Assembly: GCA_031423755.1 (NCBI GenBank)
Contig: JANPGC010000310.1
Span: 1-20,061 of the forward strand
Direction of reading: 5' to 3'
From: JANMEX01 sp031423755
GTDB taxonomy: Bacteria > Pseudomonadota > Alphaproteobacteria > Rhizobiales > Rhizobiaceae
DNA: 20,061 nt
Below are positions 7,590 through 14,438 of the stretch, piece after piece (the stretch's first letter is position 1; each line of letters opens with the position of its first letter). Under the pieces are notes generated by a model. It made no database searches. It was not told the origin of the DNA and worked only from the letters and a program-made list of their open reading frames with translations. Position numbers and translations under genes: made by a program.

Positions 7590-8696
7590 ATGAGCGATGA
7601 ACCAGATGCAGGCTTGGCAAAACCGGACGGTGCGTTGAAACGCGGCTGGACCACCGGCGCCTGCGCCACCGCCGCAACCAAGGCCGCGCTCACCGCGCTC
7701 ATCACCGGCAATTTCCCCGATCCGGTCTCCATCCGCCTGCCAAAAGGCGAAGAACCCGCCTTTCCGCTTGCTATGGAAAGCCTGACGGAAACTGGCGCAT
7801 CGGCAGGCATTGTCAAAGACGCGGGCGATGATCCGGATGTCACTCATGGCCTGACGATAGTCTCCACAGTCCGCTTCGGACAGCCCGGCAGCGGCATCCG
7901 CTTTGTCGCAGGCGAAGGCGTAGGCAAGGTCACCCGCCCCGGCCTGCCGCTCCCCGTCGGCGAACCGGCGGTCAACCCGGTCCCGCGCGCCATGATGACC
8001 ACAATCGCCGCAGAACTCTGCGCCGCGCATGGCCTCTCCATGGACATCGAAATCACCATCTCCGTCCCCGGCGGCGAGCAAGTCGCGCAGAAGACATGGA
8101 ACCCACGCCTCGGAATCATCGGCGGCCTGTCGATCCTTGGCACCACCGGCATCGTCCACCCCTTCTCTTGCGCCGCATGGATTCACTCCATCCATCGCGG
8201 CATAGACGTCGCCCGCGCAGCAGGCCTTTCCCGCGTCGCTGGTTCCACCGGCTCAACCTCCGAAGACACCGTCCAAAAGCTTTACGCCCTGCCTGAAATC
8301 GCTCTCATCGACATGGGCGACTTCGCCGGCGGCATGCTCAAATACCTGCGCGCCCACCCGGTCGAAAACGTCACCATCGCCGGCGGCTTCGCCAAGCTCA
8401 CCAAGCTCGCCCAAGGCGCGATGGACCTGCACTCCTCCCGCAGCCAGGTCGATCTGAATTTCCTCGCCGGTCTCGCCGTTGACGCCGGCCTTGATCCCGC
8501 CCTCCAAGACCGGATTCAAAATGCCAACACAGCCCAGGAAGCCCTTGAGTTTGCAGCCGAAAACAACATCAATCTTGCAGGGCCGGTTGCACGAATGGCT
8601 CTGGCCGCCTGCTGGGACATACTCCGCGACGCCCCCGTGCGGGTGGAGATAGTGATCACGGATCGCAAGGGGAATGTCATTGCGCGGGAGGGGTGA
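7590..8696 (+). CDS. cbiD: Cobalt-precorrin-5B C1-methyltransferase (CbiD)
   Basis: CbiD methylates C1 of the contracted corrin ring after loss of the C2 acetyl or acetaldehyde unit. It belongs to the early-cobalt pathway and replaces the unrelated CobF of the oxygen-dependent pathway. The family N terminus RGWTTGACATAATKAALTAL follows residue 18. Typical blocks come later: NPVPRAMM, GGLSILGTTGIVHPFS, STGSTSEDTVQKLY and GGFAKLTKLAQGAMDLHS. From ATG 7590 the protein is 368 residues, the usual size. A frame 22 codons longer begins at 7524, but the extra part has no family similarity. No strong ribosome-binding site is visible before 7590. The gene is opposite in strand to the main cob units and lies between two related palindromic elements. 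Confidence 0.93.
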   Translation: MSDEPDAGLAKPDGALKRGWTTGACATAATKAALTALITGNFPDPVSIRLPKGEEPAFPLAMESLTETGASAGIVKDAGDDPDVTHGLTIVSTVRFGQPGSGIRFVAGEGVGKVTRPGLPLPVGEPAVNPVPRAMMTTIAAELCAAHGLSMDIEITISVPGGEQVAQKTWNPRLGIIGGLSILGTTGIVHPFSCAAWIHSIHRGIDVARAAGLSRVAGSTGSTSEDTVQKLYALPEIALIDMGDFAGGMLKYLRAHPVENVTIAGGFAKLTKLAQGAMDLHSSRSQVDLNFLAGLAVDAGLDPALQDRIQNANTAQEALEFAAENNINLAGPVARMALAACWDILRDAPVRVEIVITDRKGNVIAREG

Positions 8697-8710
8697 AAAC
8701 CGGGCTCCGA

Positions 8711-9002
8711 TCTCCCCCCGCGAGGGCAGGGCAATCGCATGTGGGATTTTCCTCAAAATCATGCGCGATTCCGTCTTTCCGCGGCCGCGAAGCGGAACCC
8801 GGAATCCAGAGCGCCGACTGTGGAAAGTAGGGCGCTGCGGTCAAGAACGCCAAAATATTGGATGGGCGAAACCGAATTGGGATCAAATCACACCTCGGCG
8901 CTCTGGATTCCGGATCTGCGCTTCGCTTGTCCGGAATGACGATGCCGCGTGGAGTGCATCTCAAAATCCCATATGCGATAGCCCTTCCCGCGTGGGGGGA
9001 GA
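8711..9002. repeat. Outer arms of a nested palindromic element
   Basis: A 40-bp arm at 8711-8750 (TCTCCCCCCGCG..., ending ATGTGGGATTTT) is repeated inverted at 8963-9002 with about 7 differences. It encloses a second palindrome at 8772-8941. Together they fill almost the entire cbiD-cobK gap. The outer arm ends 12 bp before the cobK ATG, so its GGGGGGAGA lies close to where a cobK ribosome-binding site would be. The nested design suggests one element inserted into another, or a mosaic unit. Confidence 0.8.
8772..8941. repeat. Palindromic intergenic element, copy 2 (inner)
   Basis: The arms 8772-8815 and 8897-8941 are inverted repeats sharing CCGGAATCCAGAGCGCC / GGCGCTCTGGATTCCGG at their inner ends. 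The left arm matches that of copy 1 at 7278-7321 at 43 of 44 positions and lies in the same orientation, while the central 81 bp is unrelated to copy 1. The conserved part is therefore the arms, not the loop. Confidence 0.85.
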
Positions 9003-9014
9003 ACAGAGACGCTC

Positions 9015-9740
9015 ATGACCATCCTCATCCTCGGCGGCACCACTGAGGCCGCAACCGTCGCCGCCCGCCTCACGGACCGCGGCATGCAAATCACAACCTC
9101 CCTCGCCGGACGCACCCGCGAGCCTTTGCCACTCAAAGGCCAAACCCGCACCGGCGGCTTCGGCGGGCCGCAAGGCCTCGCCGCCTACATCCGCGAAAAC
9201 AACATTTCGCTCGTGGTCGATATGACCCACCCCTTCGCTACCCAAATCTCCGCCAACGCGCGCAAAGCCGCTGAACTTACCGGCATCAAACTGATCCAAT
9301 GGCACCGCCCAGCATGGGAAAAGCTCGACGGCGACCAATGGCTCGAAGTCCCCGACATCGCCGCCGCCATCACCACCATTCCACCAAATGCCCGCGCCCT
9401 CCTGGCGCTGGGCAGCCAGCACATCGCCCCGTTCGCCGCCCGCCCAGACGTGCATTTCCTGATCCGCATGATTGACCCGCCGCCCGCGCCTCTGGCCCTG
9501 TCCGACCACGAACTCCTCCTCGCCAAGCCCGGCAGCGTCGAGGAAGAATTCGCCCTCCTGCGCAGCCGCCACATCACCCACATCATCTGCCGAAACTCCG
9601 GCGGCAAAGCCTCCTACGCCAAGATCGCCGCAGCGCGCCTGCTCGGTCTGCCGGTGATCATGATCGCAAGAGCGTCAATTGAGCCGGGAACAGCCTCGCT
9701 CGAAACAATCGAACGGCAAATCCTCAACACAATTGGCTGA
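9015..9740 (+). CDS. cobK: Precorrin-6A reductase (CobK/CbiJ)
   Basis: This NADPH-dependent enzyme reduces precorrin-6A (or cobalt-precorrin-6A) to the 6B form. The 241 residues show the family N terminus MTILILGGTTEA, DMTHPFATQISANA near residue 73, LIQWHRPAWE, ALGSQHIAPFA, HELLLAKPGSVEEEFALL and the C-terminal RNSGGKASYAKIAAAR. ATG 9015 fits the start of homologues. Upstream GGGGGGAGA, partly from the palindromic element, is somewhat distant (about 13 bp), so initiation may be weak or helped by AGAG nearer the start. The gene is probably read from the cbiD promoter through the nested repeat. Confidence 0.93.
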   Translation: MTILILGGTTEAATVAARLTDRGMQITTSLAGRTREPLPLKGQTRTGGFGGPQGLAAYIRENNISLVVDMTHPFATQISANARKAAELTGIKLIQWHRPAWEKLDGDQWLEVPDIAAAITTIPPNARALLALGSQHIAPFAARPDVHFLIRMIDPPPAPLALSDHELLLAKPGSVEEEFALLRSRHITHIICRNSGGKASYAKIAAARLLGLPVIMIARASIEPGTASLETIERQILNTIG

Positions 9741-9815
9741 CCCTGTCAGCATCTGCCTACGCAGCCTTGCCGCCCAAACATCACCATGCCACTCTGCCGC
9801 CAAAATGGAGCGCAA

Positions 9816-10442
9816 ATGATCCTGATCGGCCAATATGATTCCTCGTTCGTGCGCCGCTGCGCCGTCGCCATGCGCCTCTACGGCATGAACTTCGAGCACA
9901 GACCCTGGTCCACGTTCGGCGACGCAGACCAAATCCGTACCTACAATCCGCTGACCCGCGTGCCGACGCTGGTGCTCGACAATGGCGATGTGCTGAACGA
10001 CAGCTATTCAATCATCGACTACATCGATAGCCTCGCCCCGCATGGCAAGCTTCTCATGCCGAAGCTCCAGCCGGAGCGCCAACAGGTCATGGCCGTCATG
10101 TCGCTCGCCACCGGCCTTGCAGACAAGGTCGTGGCTCTCTTCTACGAAAAGGTCCTGCACGATCATCCGTCAGAGAAATACATCGCCCGCTGCCGCACCC
10201 AGATCGGCGAAACCATCGCCGCGCTGGAATCAGACCGCGCCAAGCGCACCGACGACCACTGGTTCGGCGACCGCATCACCCATGCCGACATCGCCGTCGC
10301 CTGCGCCATGCAGCATCTTTCCGCCTCGCACCCGGACATTGCCGAAAGCACTGAAACGCCCGCCCTTAATGCGCACTGCGCAAAGATGGAGGCGATGCCC
10401 GTTTTCAAGGAAATTTTCCAGCCATTCATCCCGCCTGCATGA
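9816..10442 (+). CDS. Glutathione S-transferase family protein
   Basis: This soluble protein of about 208 residues has the GST fold. The N-terminal thioredoxin-like part reads MILIGQYDSSFVRRCAVAMRL, with NPLTRVPTLVLDNGDVLNDS around residues 45-65 (the cis-Pro and the Asp-Ser glutathione-binding motif), followed by an all-helical C-terminal domain with FGDRITHADIAVACAM. The N-terminal Ser-Ser-Phe-Val-Arg-Arg stretch would provide the catalytic Ser or Cys region. ATG 9816 is preferred over 9786 because GGAG lies about 5 bp before it and it matches family starts. The substrate is unknown. The gene follows cobK by 75 bp on the same strand, but nothing links it to cobalamin. Confidence 0.88.
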   Translation: MILIGQYDSSFVRRCAVAMRLYGMNFEHRPWSTFGDADQIRTYNPLTRVPTLVLDNGDVLNDSYSIIDYIDSLAPHGKLLMPKLQPERQQVMAVMSLATGLADKVVALFYEKVLHDHPSEKYIARCRTQIGETIAALESDRAKRTDDHWFGDRITHADIAVACAMQHLSASHPDIAESTETPALNAHCAKMEAMPVFKEIFQPFIPPA

Positions 10443-10450
10443 GGCCTGAC

Positions 10451-10759
10451 ATGAAATCCTTGCTCGCCGCCGCTCTGCTGAACATCTCTTCGCAAGCCTT
10501 GGCGCAAGGCCTTCCCGCCTGCGCCAAAACCGGTGCGGCCTCTGTCATGTTCAACGGCAAGCCAGCGCTAAAACTCGCCGACGTCGCTGCCTGCCCGGCA
10601 GGCTCGTTCGAAATCATCCCGAACGTCATGGTCGAGGGCCAGCCGATGGTCCATTTCAACACCGGAGTTGGCGGCTGCGTTGCAGGTGCCAGCCCCAACG
10701 TCATCGTCAACGGCAAAGCGGTAACGTCTACCGGCGATGTCGCCTGCCCGCAAAACTGA
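10451..10759 (+). CDS. Exported PAAR-like small protein
   Basis: This protein of 102 residues has a Sec signal peptide (MKSLLAAALLNISSQALAQG) and a mature part with repeated PAAR-like turns. VMFNGKPALKLADVAAC is followed by a spacer and then PNVIVNGKAVTSTGDVAC. PAAR proteins form the metal-binding tip of type VI secretion spikes, but those are cytoplasmic proteins without signal peptides. This exported, stand-alone form may do something else at the cell surface. ATG 10451 has GAGG 6 bp upstream. An ATG at 10439 overlaps the GST stop (ATGA) and would add 4 residues. Cotranslation with the GST gene is therefore likely. The PAAR assignment rests on motif likeness only. Confidence 0.7.
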   Translation: MKSLLAAALLNISSQALAQGLPACAKTGAASVMFNGKPALKLADVAACPAGSFEIIPNVMVEGQPMVHFNTGVGGCVAGASPNVIVNGKAVTSTGDVACPQN

Positions 10760-10760
10760 A

Positions 10761-11259
10761 ATGTCCCGCCAGACCGTCAACACCATCTGCGCCACATTCC
10801 CCGGAGCTCAAGTCTCAGAGACTGACCCAAAATTCGGTTTGGCGAGTCAAATGGAGTGGTTTTCGAGAACCGGAGCGGAGCGTACTTTTGGGTACGTGAG
10901 CACCGGAAGCGGAGAAGGCCGCTCCAGTTGGCCGCCAAAGTGAATTTTCGGTCAGTCTCTCGGACCCTTGGGGCGGCGGCCACGACGCCTTGAAGGTCGG
11001 CGGCAAAATGTTCGCCTCCATGGGCGCAATCATGGAGGGCGTCTCGATCAAGACCGACTCGGTCGAAACCGCCCAAATGCTGATCGAGGCAGGCGTAGGC
11101 AAGCCAGCGCCCTATTTCCATGCATCATGGATCAATATCTCATGGGACATGGAGGAGAAAGAACTGACAGCCCGCCTCGCCAACTCCTACAATCTGATAC
11201 GGGCAAGCCTGCCGAAAAAAGTGCAAGCCGGCCTTGCTCCAATTCAGTCGGCAAGGTGA
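10761..11259 (+). pseudogene. MmcQ/YjbR-family gene disrupted by a palindromic element
   Basis: The 5' part (10761-10816) encodes MSRQTVNTICATFPGAQVS. The 3' part, entered again at about 10959, encodes DPWGGGHDALKVGGKMFASM, then SIKTDSVETAQMLIEAGVG and WDMEEKELTARLANSYNLIRASLP. Joined, they read as a normal ~117-residue YjbR (DUF419) protein, a small DNA-binding-like fold. A 144-bp palindromic element sits between them. Joining the halves in frame requires removal of 145 bp, so the insertion shifts the frame, and it also brings in a TGA at 10941-10943. The gene is therefore broken in this strain unless the 3' part is expressed alone (TTG at 10990). It begins directly after the PAAR-like gene stop. 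Confidence 0.85.
10817..10960. repeat. 144-bp palindromic (MITE-like) element inside the YjbR gene
   Basis: The ends AGAGACTGACC (10817-10827) and GGTCAGTCTCT (10950-10960) are perfect inverted repeats. The similarity continues inward, imperfectly, to the middle, where GTACTTTTGGGTAC forms the tip. The whole element could fold into one long hairpin. It has no coding capacity for a transposase, so it resembles a miniature inverted-repeat element moved by enzymes from elsewhere. The reconstructed target (GTCTCGGACC) leaves at most a 1-3 bp duplication (C or CTC), so the target duplication is unclear. Confidence 0.85.
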
Positions 11260-11285
11260 CATGAGCCGGAAAGTGGCGGTTACCC

Positions 11286-11533
11286 GTCTTCTCCCCGCTT
11301 CTCCAGCGGGGAGAAGATGCCGACAGGCAGATGAGGGGAAAGCGGCACACTCTAAGCGATTGACCAAATGACAAACTAATATTGAAATTCAGATAGATAA
11401 CAGAACATTTCTTGAACTGGTGTCTTGCTGGGAACTTGTTGGGCCCGAGTGGTTTCTATCCAAACTGTTGCGGCCAAAGTCCCCTCATCTGCCTGTCGGC
11501 ATCTTCTCCCCACGGGAGACGCGGGGCGAAGAC
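11286..11533. repeat. Pair of inverted hairpin units in the gap before the EamA gene
   Basis: A unit at 11286-11338 has an internal stem TTCTCCCCGC/GCGGGGAGAA followed by ATGCCGACAGGCAGATGAGG. Positions 11308-11338 are repeated exactly, inverted, at 11481-11511 (31 of 31), followed by a second, weaker hairpin ending GAAGAC at 11533. About 140 bp between the two units show no coding features. The whole gap 11260-11607 has no gene: it holds this element and the short leader of the EamA gene. Confidence 0.85.
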
Positions 11534-11607
11534 AGCCAATCACCGACTGCTCGCGCGCGCCACAACCTCCATTGCCCACTATCACCGAATCCAGCTAAAC
11601 CCGCCCC

Positions 11608-12498
11608 ATGATCTACCACCTCGCCGCCCTCGGGGCCGCCCTTAGCTGGGCCATTTCCGGCATTCTCTCCGCCAATCCGTCAGCCGCACTCGGCTCGATT
11701 GCGTTTGTGCGCATCCGCATGACCATGGTGTTTTTCATGCTGGCAGCCGTGGTACTCATCACCGGCAGCTGGCGCACGGTAGAGGCCGCGCACATCACGC
11801 CAGCCATCATCTCCGGCCTCGTCGGCATACTTGCGGGAGACGCCGCCCTTTTCGCCACCATGAACCGCCTCGGCCCCCGCCGTTCCGGCATCCTGTTCTC
11901 GTCAAACGCCATTTTCTCAGTGATCCTCGGCTGGCTTTTCCTCGGCGAGAAGCTCGGTGCCTTGACGCTGGTCGGCATCGTCATGGCGCTCGCAGGCGTC
12001 ATGCTCGCCATCCTCTTCGGCAAGCGCGGCACTGACGTCCATCATTGGGACGCCATCAAGGGCCCGCTCAGCGTCGGCATCGCCATCGGCCTGTTCTCCG
12101 GCCTCTGCCAAGCCATCGGCTCAATCATCGCCCGCCCGGTCATGGCCACCGGCGTCGATCCCGTCGCCATTGCCGCCATGCGCGTCGGCATCGCCTCGCT
12201 CGGCCTGACACTGGCCATGGCCGCAGGCGTCAAGTCCGCCCGCGCGAAAACAACACTGACCCCAAAACTCACCGCCCAAACCGCCCTCTCCGGCTTCGCC
12301 GCCATGGGTGTCGGCATGACACTGCTGCTGTTCGCGCTGCGAGGAGGAGAAGTCGGCATCGTCGCGACCCTGTCGGCCACAACGCCAGCCCTGCTCCTGC
12401 CGCTCCTGTGGTGGAAAACCGGAGACAGACCGCCCGCGCTCGCTTGGGTTGGGGCGGTGATGGTGGTGGTGGGATCAGGGCTGATCTTTGCGGGGTGA
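11608..12498 (+). CDS. DMT-superfamily transporter with two EamA domains
   Basis: This inner-membrane protein of 296 residues has about ten hydrophobic segments and two EamA repeats (roughly residues 3-130 and 150-295). Each repeat ends with a segment pattern such as ILGWLFLGEKLGALTLVGIVMALAGVMLAIL and LLWWKTGDRPPALAWVGAVMVVVGSGLIF. Family members export amino acids, nucleotides or other metabolites with unknown coupling, and the substrate here cannot be read. It is preceded by a palindromic element and a short leader. Its stop codon overlaps the first symmetric TGATATCA box of the following toxin-antitoxin promoter. Confidence 0.9.
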   Translation: MIYHLAALGAALSWAISGILSANPSAALGSIAFVRIRMTMVFFMLAAVVLITGSWRTVEAAHITPAIISGLVGILAGDAALFATMNRLGPRRSGILFSSNAIFSVILGWLFLGEKLGALTLVGIVMALAGVMLAILFGKRGTDVHHWDAIKGPLSVGIAIGLFSGLCQAIGSIIARPVMATGVDPVAIAAMRVGIASLGLTLAMAAGVKSARAKTTLTPKLTAQTALSGFAAMGVGMTLLLFALRGGEVGIVATLSATTPALLLPLLWWKTGDRPPALAWVGAVMVVVGSGLIFAG

Positions 12499-12535
12499 TA
12501 TCAATTTGACATCATATTGCCAAAAATGATATCAA
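12496..12535 (+). promoter_or_regulatory. Probable promoter/operator of the FitAB-type pair
   Basis: The self-complementary box TGATATCA occurs at 12496-12503 and again at 12527-12534, 31 bp apart. Between them lies TTGACA (12506-12511), a good -35. TATCAA at 12530-12535 gives a possible -10 with an 18-bp spacer and overlaps the second box. The layout suggests autoregulation by the antitoxin-toxin complex binding both boxes, as known for FitAB/VapBC loci. Binding here is inferred. Confidence 0.55.
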
Positions 12536-12558
12536 CACTCTGTTCGCAGGAGGGCCGC

Positions 12559-12795
12559 ATGGCAGCCATAACCGTTAGGAAAATTCCAGACGAAATGCAC
12601 CGCGCGCTCAAAGCGCGCGCCAAGAAGAACGCACGCAGCACAGAGGCTGAAGCGCGGGCAATTCTGGCAGAGGCTGTTCTTCCGCAGACGATCGGACTTG
12701 GCACAGCGCTTTACCTGATTGGCCAAAAGTATGGAGGTGTTGAGCTCGACACCAATATGCCGGGCGACGTGCCCGAATTTGCCGACTTTTCATGA
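12559..12795 (+). CDS. FitA/VapB-like ribbon-helix-helix antitoxin
   Basis: This 78-residue antitoxin partners the PIN toxin encoded next. The N terminus MAAITVRKIPDEMHRALKARAKKNARSTEAEARAIL shows the ribbon-helix-helix DNA-binding pattern of the FitA (StbC-like) family: a short strand with alternating residues, then two helices rich in Arg/Lys. The C-terminal part (DVPEFADFS) is acidic and would wrap onto the toxin. ATG 12559 has GGAGG about 6 bp upstream. An earlier ATG at 12517 lies in the promoter region and adds unrelated residues. The gene overlaps the toxin by 4 bp (ATGA). Confidence 0.88.
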   Translation: MAAITVRKIPDEMHRALKARAKKNARSTEAEARAILAEAVLPQTIGLGTALYLIGQKYGGVELDTNMPGDVPEFADFS

Positions 12796-13214
12796 TCATA
12801 GTTGATACGAACATACTGTCAGAACCGCTGAGGCCCCGACCAGATGACCGGGTTTTGAGATGGCTGAACGAACAGGCTGTCGGCACCCTTTTCCTGACCG
12901 CAACGGTGGTTTCGGAAGCCTTCTACGGCATAGAAAAGCTGCCAGAAGGACGGCGCAAAAGCACCCTTAGGTCCGATTTGCAGCGGCTGGTCTCCACCTA
13001 CTTTGCTGGTGCCGTGCTACCCTTCGACGAGGCGGCAGCGTATCTGTACGCCTCGCTGGTGACTTCTGCTGCCCGCCAGGGAAAAGCAATTCATGTCGGC
13101 GATGGCCAGATCGCCGCTGTCGCTCTCACCAAGCGCTTTTCAGTCGTCACCCGGGACGTCATGCCGTTCGAAGCTGCGGGGTGCCACGTCATCAATCCCT
13201 TTACTGACCGCTAA
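12792..13214 (+). CDS. FitB/VapC-like PIN-domain toxin
   Basis: This 140-residue PIN-domain ribonuclease would cleave RNA with Mg2+ or Mn2+ when freed from its antitoxin. The four acidic active-site residues are visible: Asp5 (IIVDTNILSE), Glu42 (VVSEAFYGIE), Asp104 (HVGDGQIAAVA) and Asp122 (VVTRDV). The toxin therefore looks intact. It starts at an ATG overlapping the antitoxin stop, typical of translationally coupled toxin-antitoxin operons. Its last codons overlap, on the opposite strand, the end of a diverged cobM 3' remnant. Confidence 0.9.
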   Translation: MIIVDTNILSEPLRPRPDDRVLRWLNEQAVGTLFLTATVVSEAFYGIEKLPEGRRKSTLRSDLQRLVSTYFAGAVLPFDEAAAYLYASLVTSAARQGKAIHVGDGQIAAVALTKRFSVVTRDVMPFEAAGCHVINPFTDR

Positions 13215-13342
13215 CCTTCTTCTTCCCCTTGTTCCGCAGCACACGCCTATACTCCGCATTGTACAAACCGCTGTCCCGGAACTCCACATCGCCATACACC
13301 TTGCCAATCATCACCGACGCCGCGCGCGTGACCCCCGCCCGC
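13201..13342 (-). pseudogene. Diverged remnant of the cobM 3' end
   Basis: Read on the minus strand, this stretch encodes RAGVTRAASVMIGKVYGDVE and on to RNKGKKKVSGQ and a TAA. It matches the last ~45 residues of the CobM encoded at 13633-14409 (KITRTALVMVGKVFGDVE..., ending RNKGKKKVSA). By hand count the first 120 bp are about 86% identical (17 differences), offset by 429 bp. A stop interrupts the frame just upstream, and the rest of cobM is missing, so it is a fragment. The divergence suggests an old duplication or replacement of the cobM 3' end by a related sequence rather than a recent tandem repeat. Confidence 0.85.
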
Positions 13343-13343
13343 T

Positions 13344-13559
13344 TCAGCGCTGCTCAGCACCCTCCTCAGCCTCGCCAGCATCCCCAAGCTTCCACACCAC
13401 CCCACCAATGACACCAACGATCATGGCGCTGAAACGATAGATAACCTCCGGCAACTGAATGCCAAGCCAGTCATACCAGACATCCGTGCCCATGTAGCTC
13501 AGGCCAAAATCAGCAACAGCCCACGCGATCAACGCCCCGCCAAGTATCTTGAAGATCAT
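13344..13559 (-). CDS. Small membrane protein of unknown function
   Basis: This 71-residue protein has two hydrophobic segments: residues 3-22 (FKILGGALIAWAVADFGLSY) and about 38-57 (VIYRFSAMIVGVIGGVVW). An aromatic-rich linker (DVWYDWLGIQLP) joins them, and a short acidic C terminus (AGEAEEGAEQR) follows. A strong ribosome-binding GGGGAG lies about 7 bp before the ATG at 13559, which supports real translation. I recognise no function. It lies between cobM and the cobM remnant, and its stop falls at the remnant's edge, so the C-terminal tail may be formed by the junction. A role in cobalamin synthesis is not supported. Confidence 0.7.
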   Translation of the reverse strand: MIFKILGGALIAWAVADFGLSYMGTDVWYDWLGIQLPEVIYRFSAMIVGVIGGVVWKLGDAGEAEEGAEQR

Positions 13560-13632
13560 GATTTTCTCCCCGCAGAATCAACCTGCGATGCAACCATGAC
13601 ATGAAATCCGGCAGTTGCAAACCATTCAGAGT

Positions 13633-14409
13633 TCAAGCCGAAACCTTCTTCTTGCCCTTGTTCCGCAACACATGCGAATACTCCGCATTGTACAAATCAC
13701 TGTCCCGGAACTCCACGTCCCCAAACACCTTGCCCACCATCACCAGCGCCGTGCGCGTTATCTTCGCCTCGCGCACCCTGTCCTTCATCTCGGCCAGCGT
13801 CGTCTTGATATACAGCTCATCCGGCCAGGTCGCGCGGTAGGCGATCACCACCGGGCAGTCCGCGCCGTAATAAGGCTCCAGCGCCTCGCGGATGTAGGCA
13901 AGGTTGCGGATCGACAAGTGGATTGCCAACGTCGCGCCGGAACGCCCAAGCGTCTCCAGTTCCTCGCCCTTGGGCATCGCTGAAGCCTTCATCCCCGTGC
14001 GGGTGATGATCACCGTCTGGGCAATTTCCGGCAGTGTCAATTCCGTCTTCAGCCGCGCCGCCGCCGCCGCAAACGCTGGCACGCCGGGCACCACATCATA
14101 GGGAATTTGAAGCGCATCCAGCCGCCGCATCTGCTCGGCCACCGCGCCATAAATCGCCGGATCGCCCGAATGCACACGGGCAACATCCAGCCCCTTTTCA
14201 TGCGCCAGCCGCATTTCCTCGATGATTTCACCCAGCGCCATCGGGGCGGTGTCCATAACCTTCGCCCCATCCGGAGCCGCAGCGACAATCTCCTCCGGTA
14301 CCAGCGACCCGGCATAGAGACAGACAGTGCAGCGCTCGATGAGGCGAAGCCCGCGCACAGTGATAAGGTCCGGAGCACCGGGGCCGGCGCCGATGAAATA
14401 GACCGTCAT
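13633..14409 (-). CDS. cobM: Precorrin-4 C11-methyltransferase (CobM/CbiF)
   Basis: This SAM-dependent tetrapyrrole methyltransferase adds the C11 methyl group. The 258 residues show FIGAGPGAPDLITVRG at the N terminus, YAGSLVPEE, ARVHSGDPAIYGAV, VPGVPAFAAAAARLKTELTLPE and the end EFRDSDLYNAEYSHVLR, all typical of CobM/CbiF. The gene lies 238 bp downstream of the cbiG-cobJ stop on the same strand, and a palindromic element fills that gap, so it is either at the end of the cobH operon or separately promoted. Its 3' end is echoed by a diverged remnant 429 bp downstream. Confidence 0.94.
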   Translation of the reverse strand: MTVYFIGAGPGAPDLITVRGLRLIERCTVCLYAGSLVPEEIVAAAPDGAKVMDTAPMALGEIIEEMRLAHEKGLDVARVHSGDPAIYGAVAEQMRRLDALQIPYDVVPGVPAFAAAAARLKTELTLPEIAQTVIITRTGMKASAMPKGEELETLGRSGATLAIHLSIRNLAYIREALEPYYGADCPVVIAYRATWPDELYIKTTLAEMKDRVREAKITRTALVMVGKVFGDVEFRDSDLYNAEYSHVLRNKGKKKVSA

Positions 14410-14438
14410 GTGGATTTTCCTGAAATAACGTCGGCGAT

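Noticed and set aside
7485..8195. 236-codon minus-strand frame opposite cbiD
   Set aside because: It is antisense to the conserved CbiD N-terminal region, Gly/Asp/Ala-rich, with no family features.
8961..9581. 206-codon minus-strand frame opposite cobK
   Set aside because: It overlaps cobK fully and runs into the palindromic element; no motif seen.
10814..10961. Target-site duplication around the element in the YjbR gene
   Set aside because: CTC can be drawn on both sides, but only by making the terminal repeats unequal, so a true duplication cannot be claimed.
11376..11585. Short minus-strand frame in the gap before the EamA gene
   Set aside because: Most of it is palindromic element sequence, and it has no ribosome-binding site or domain.
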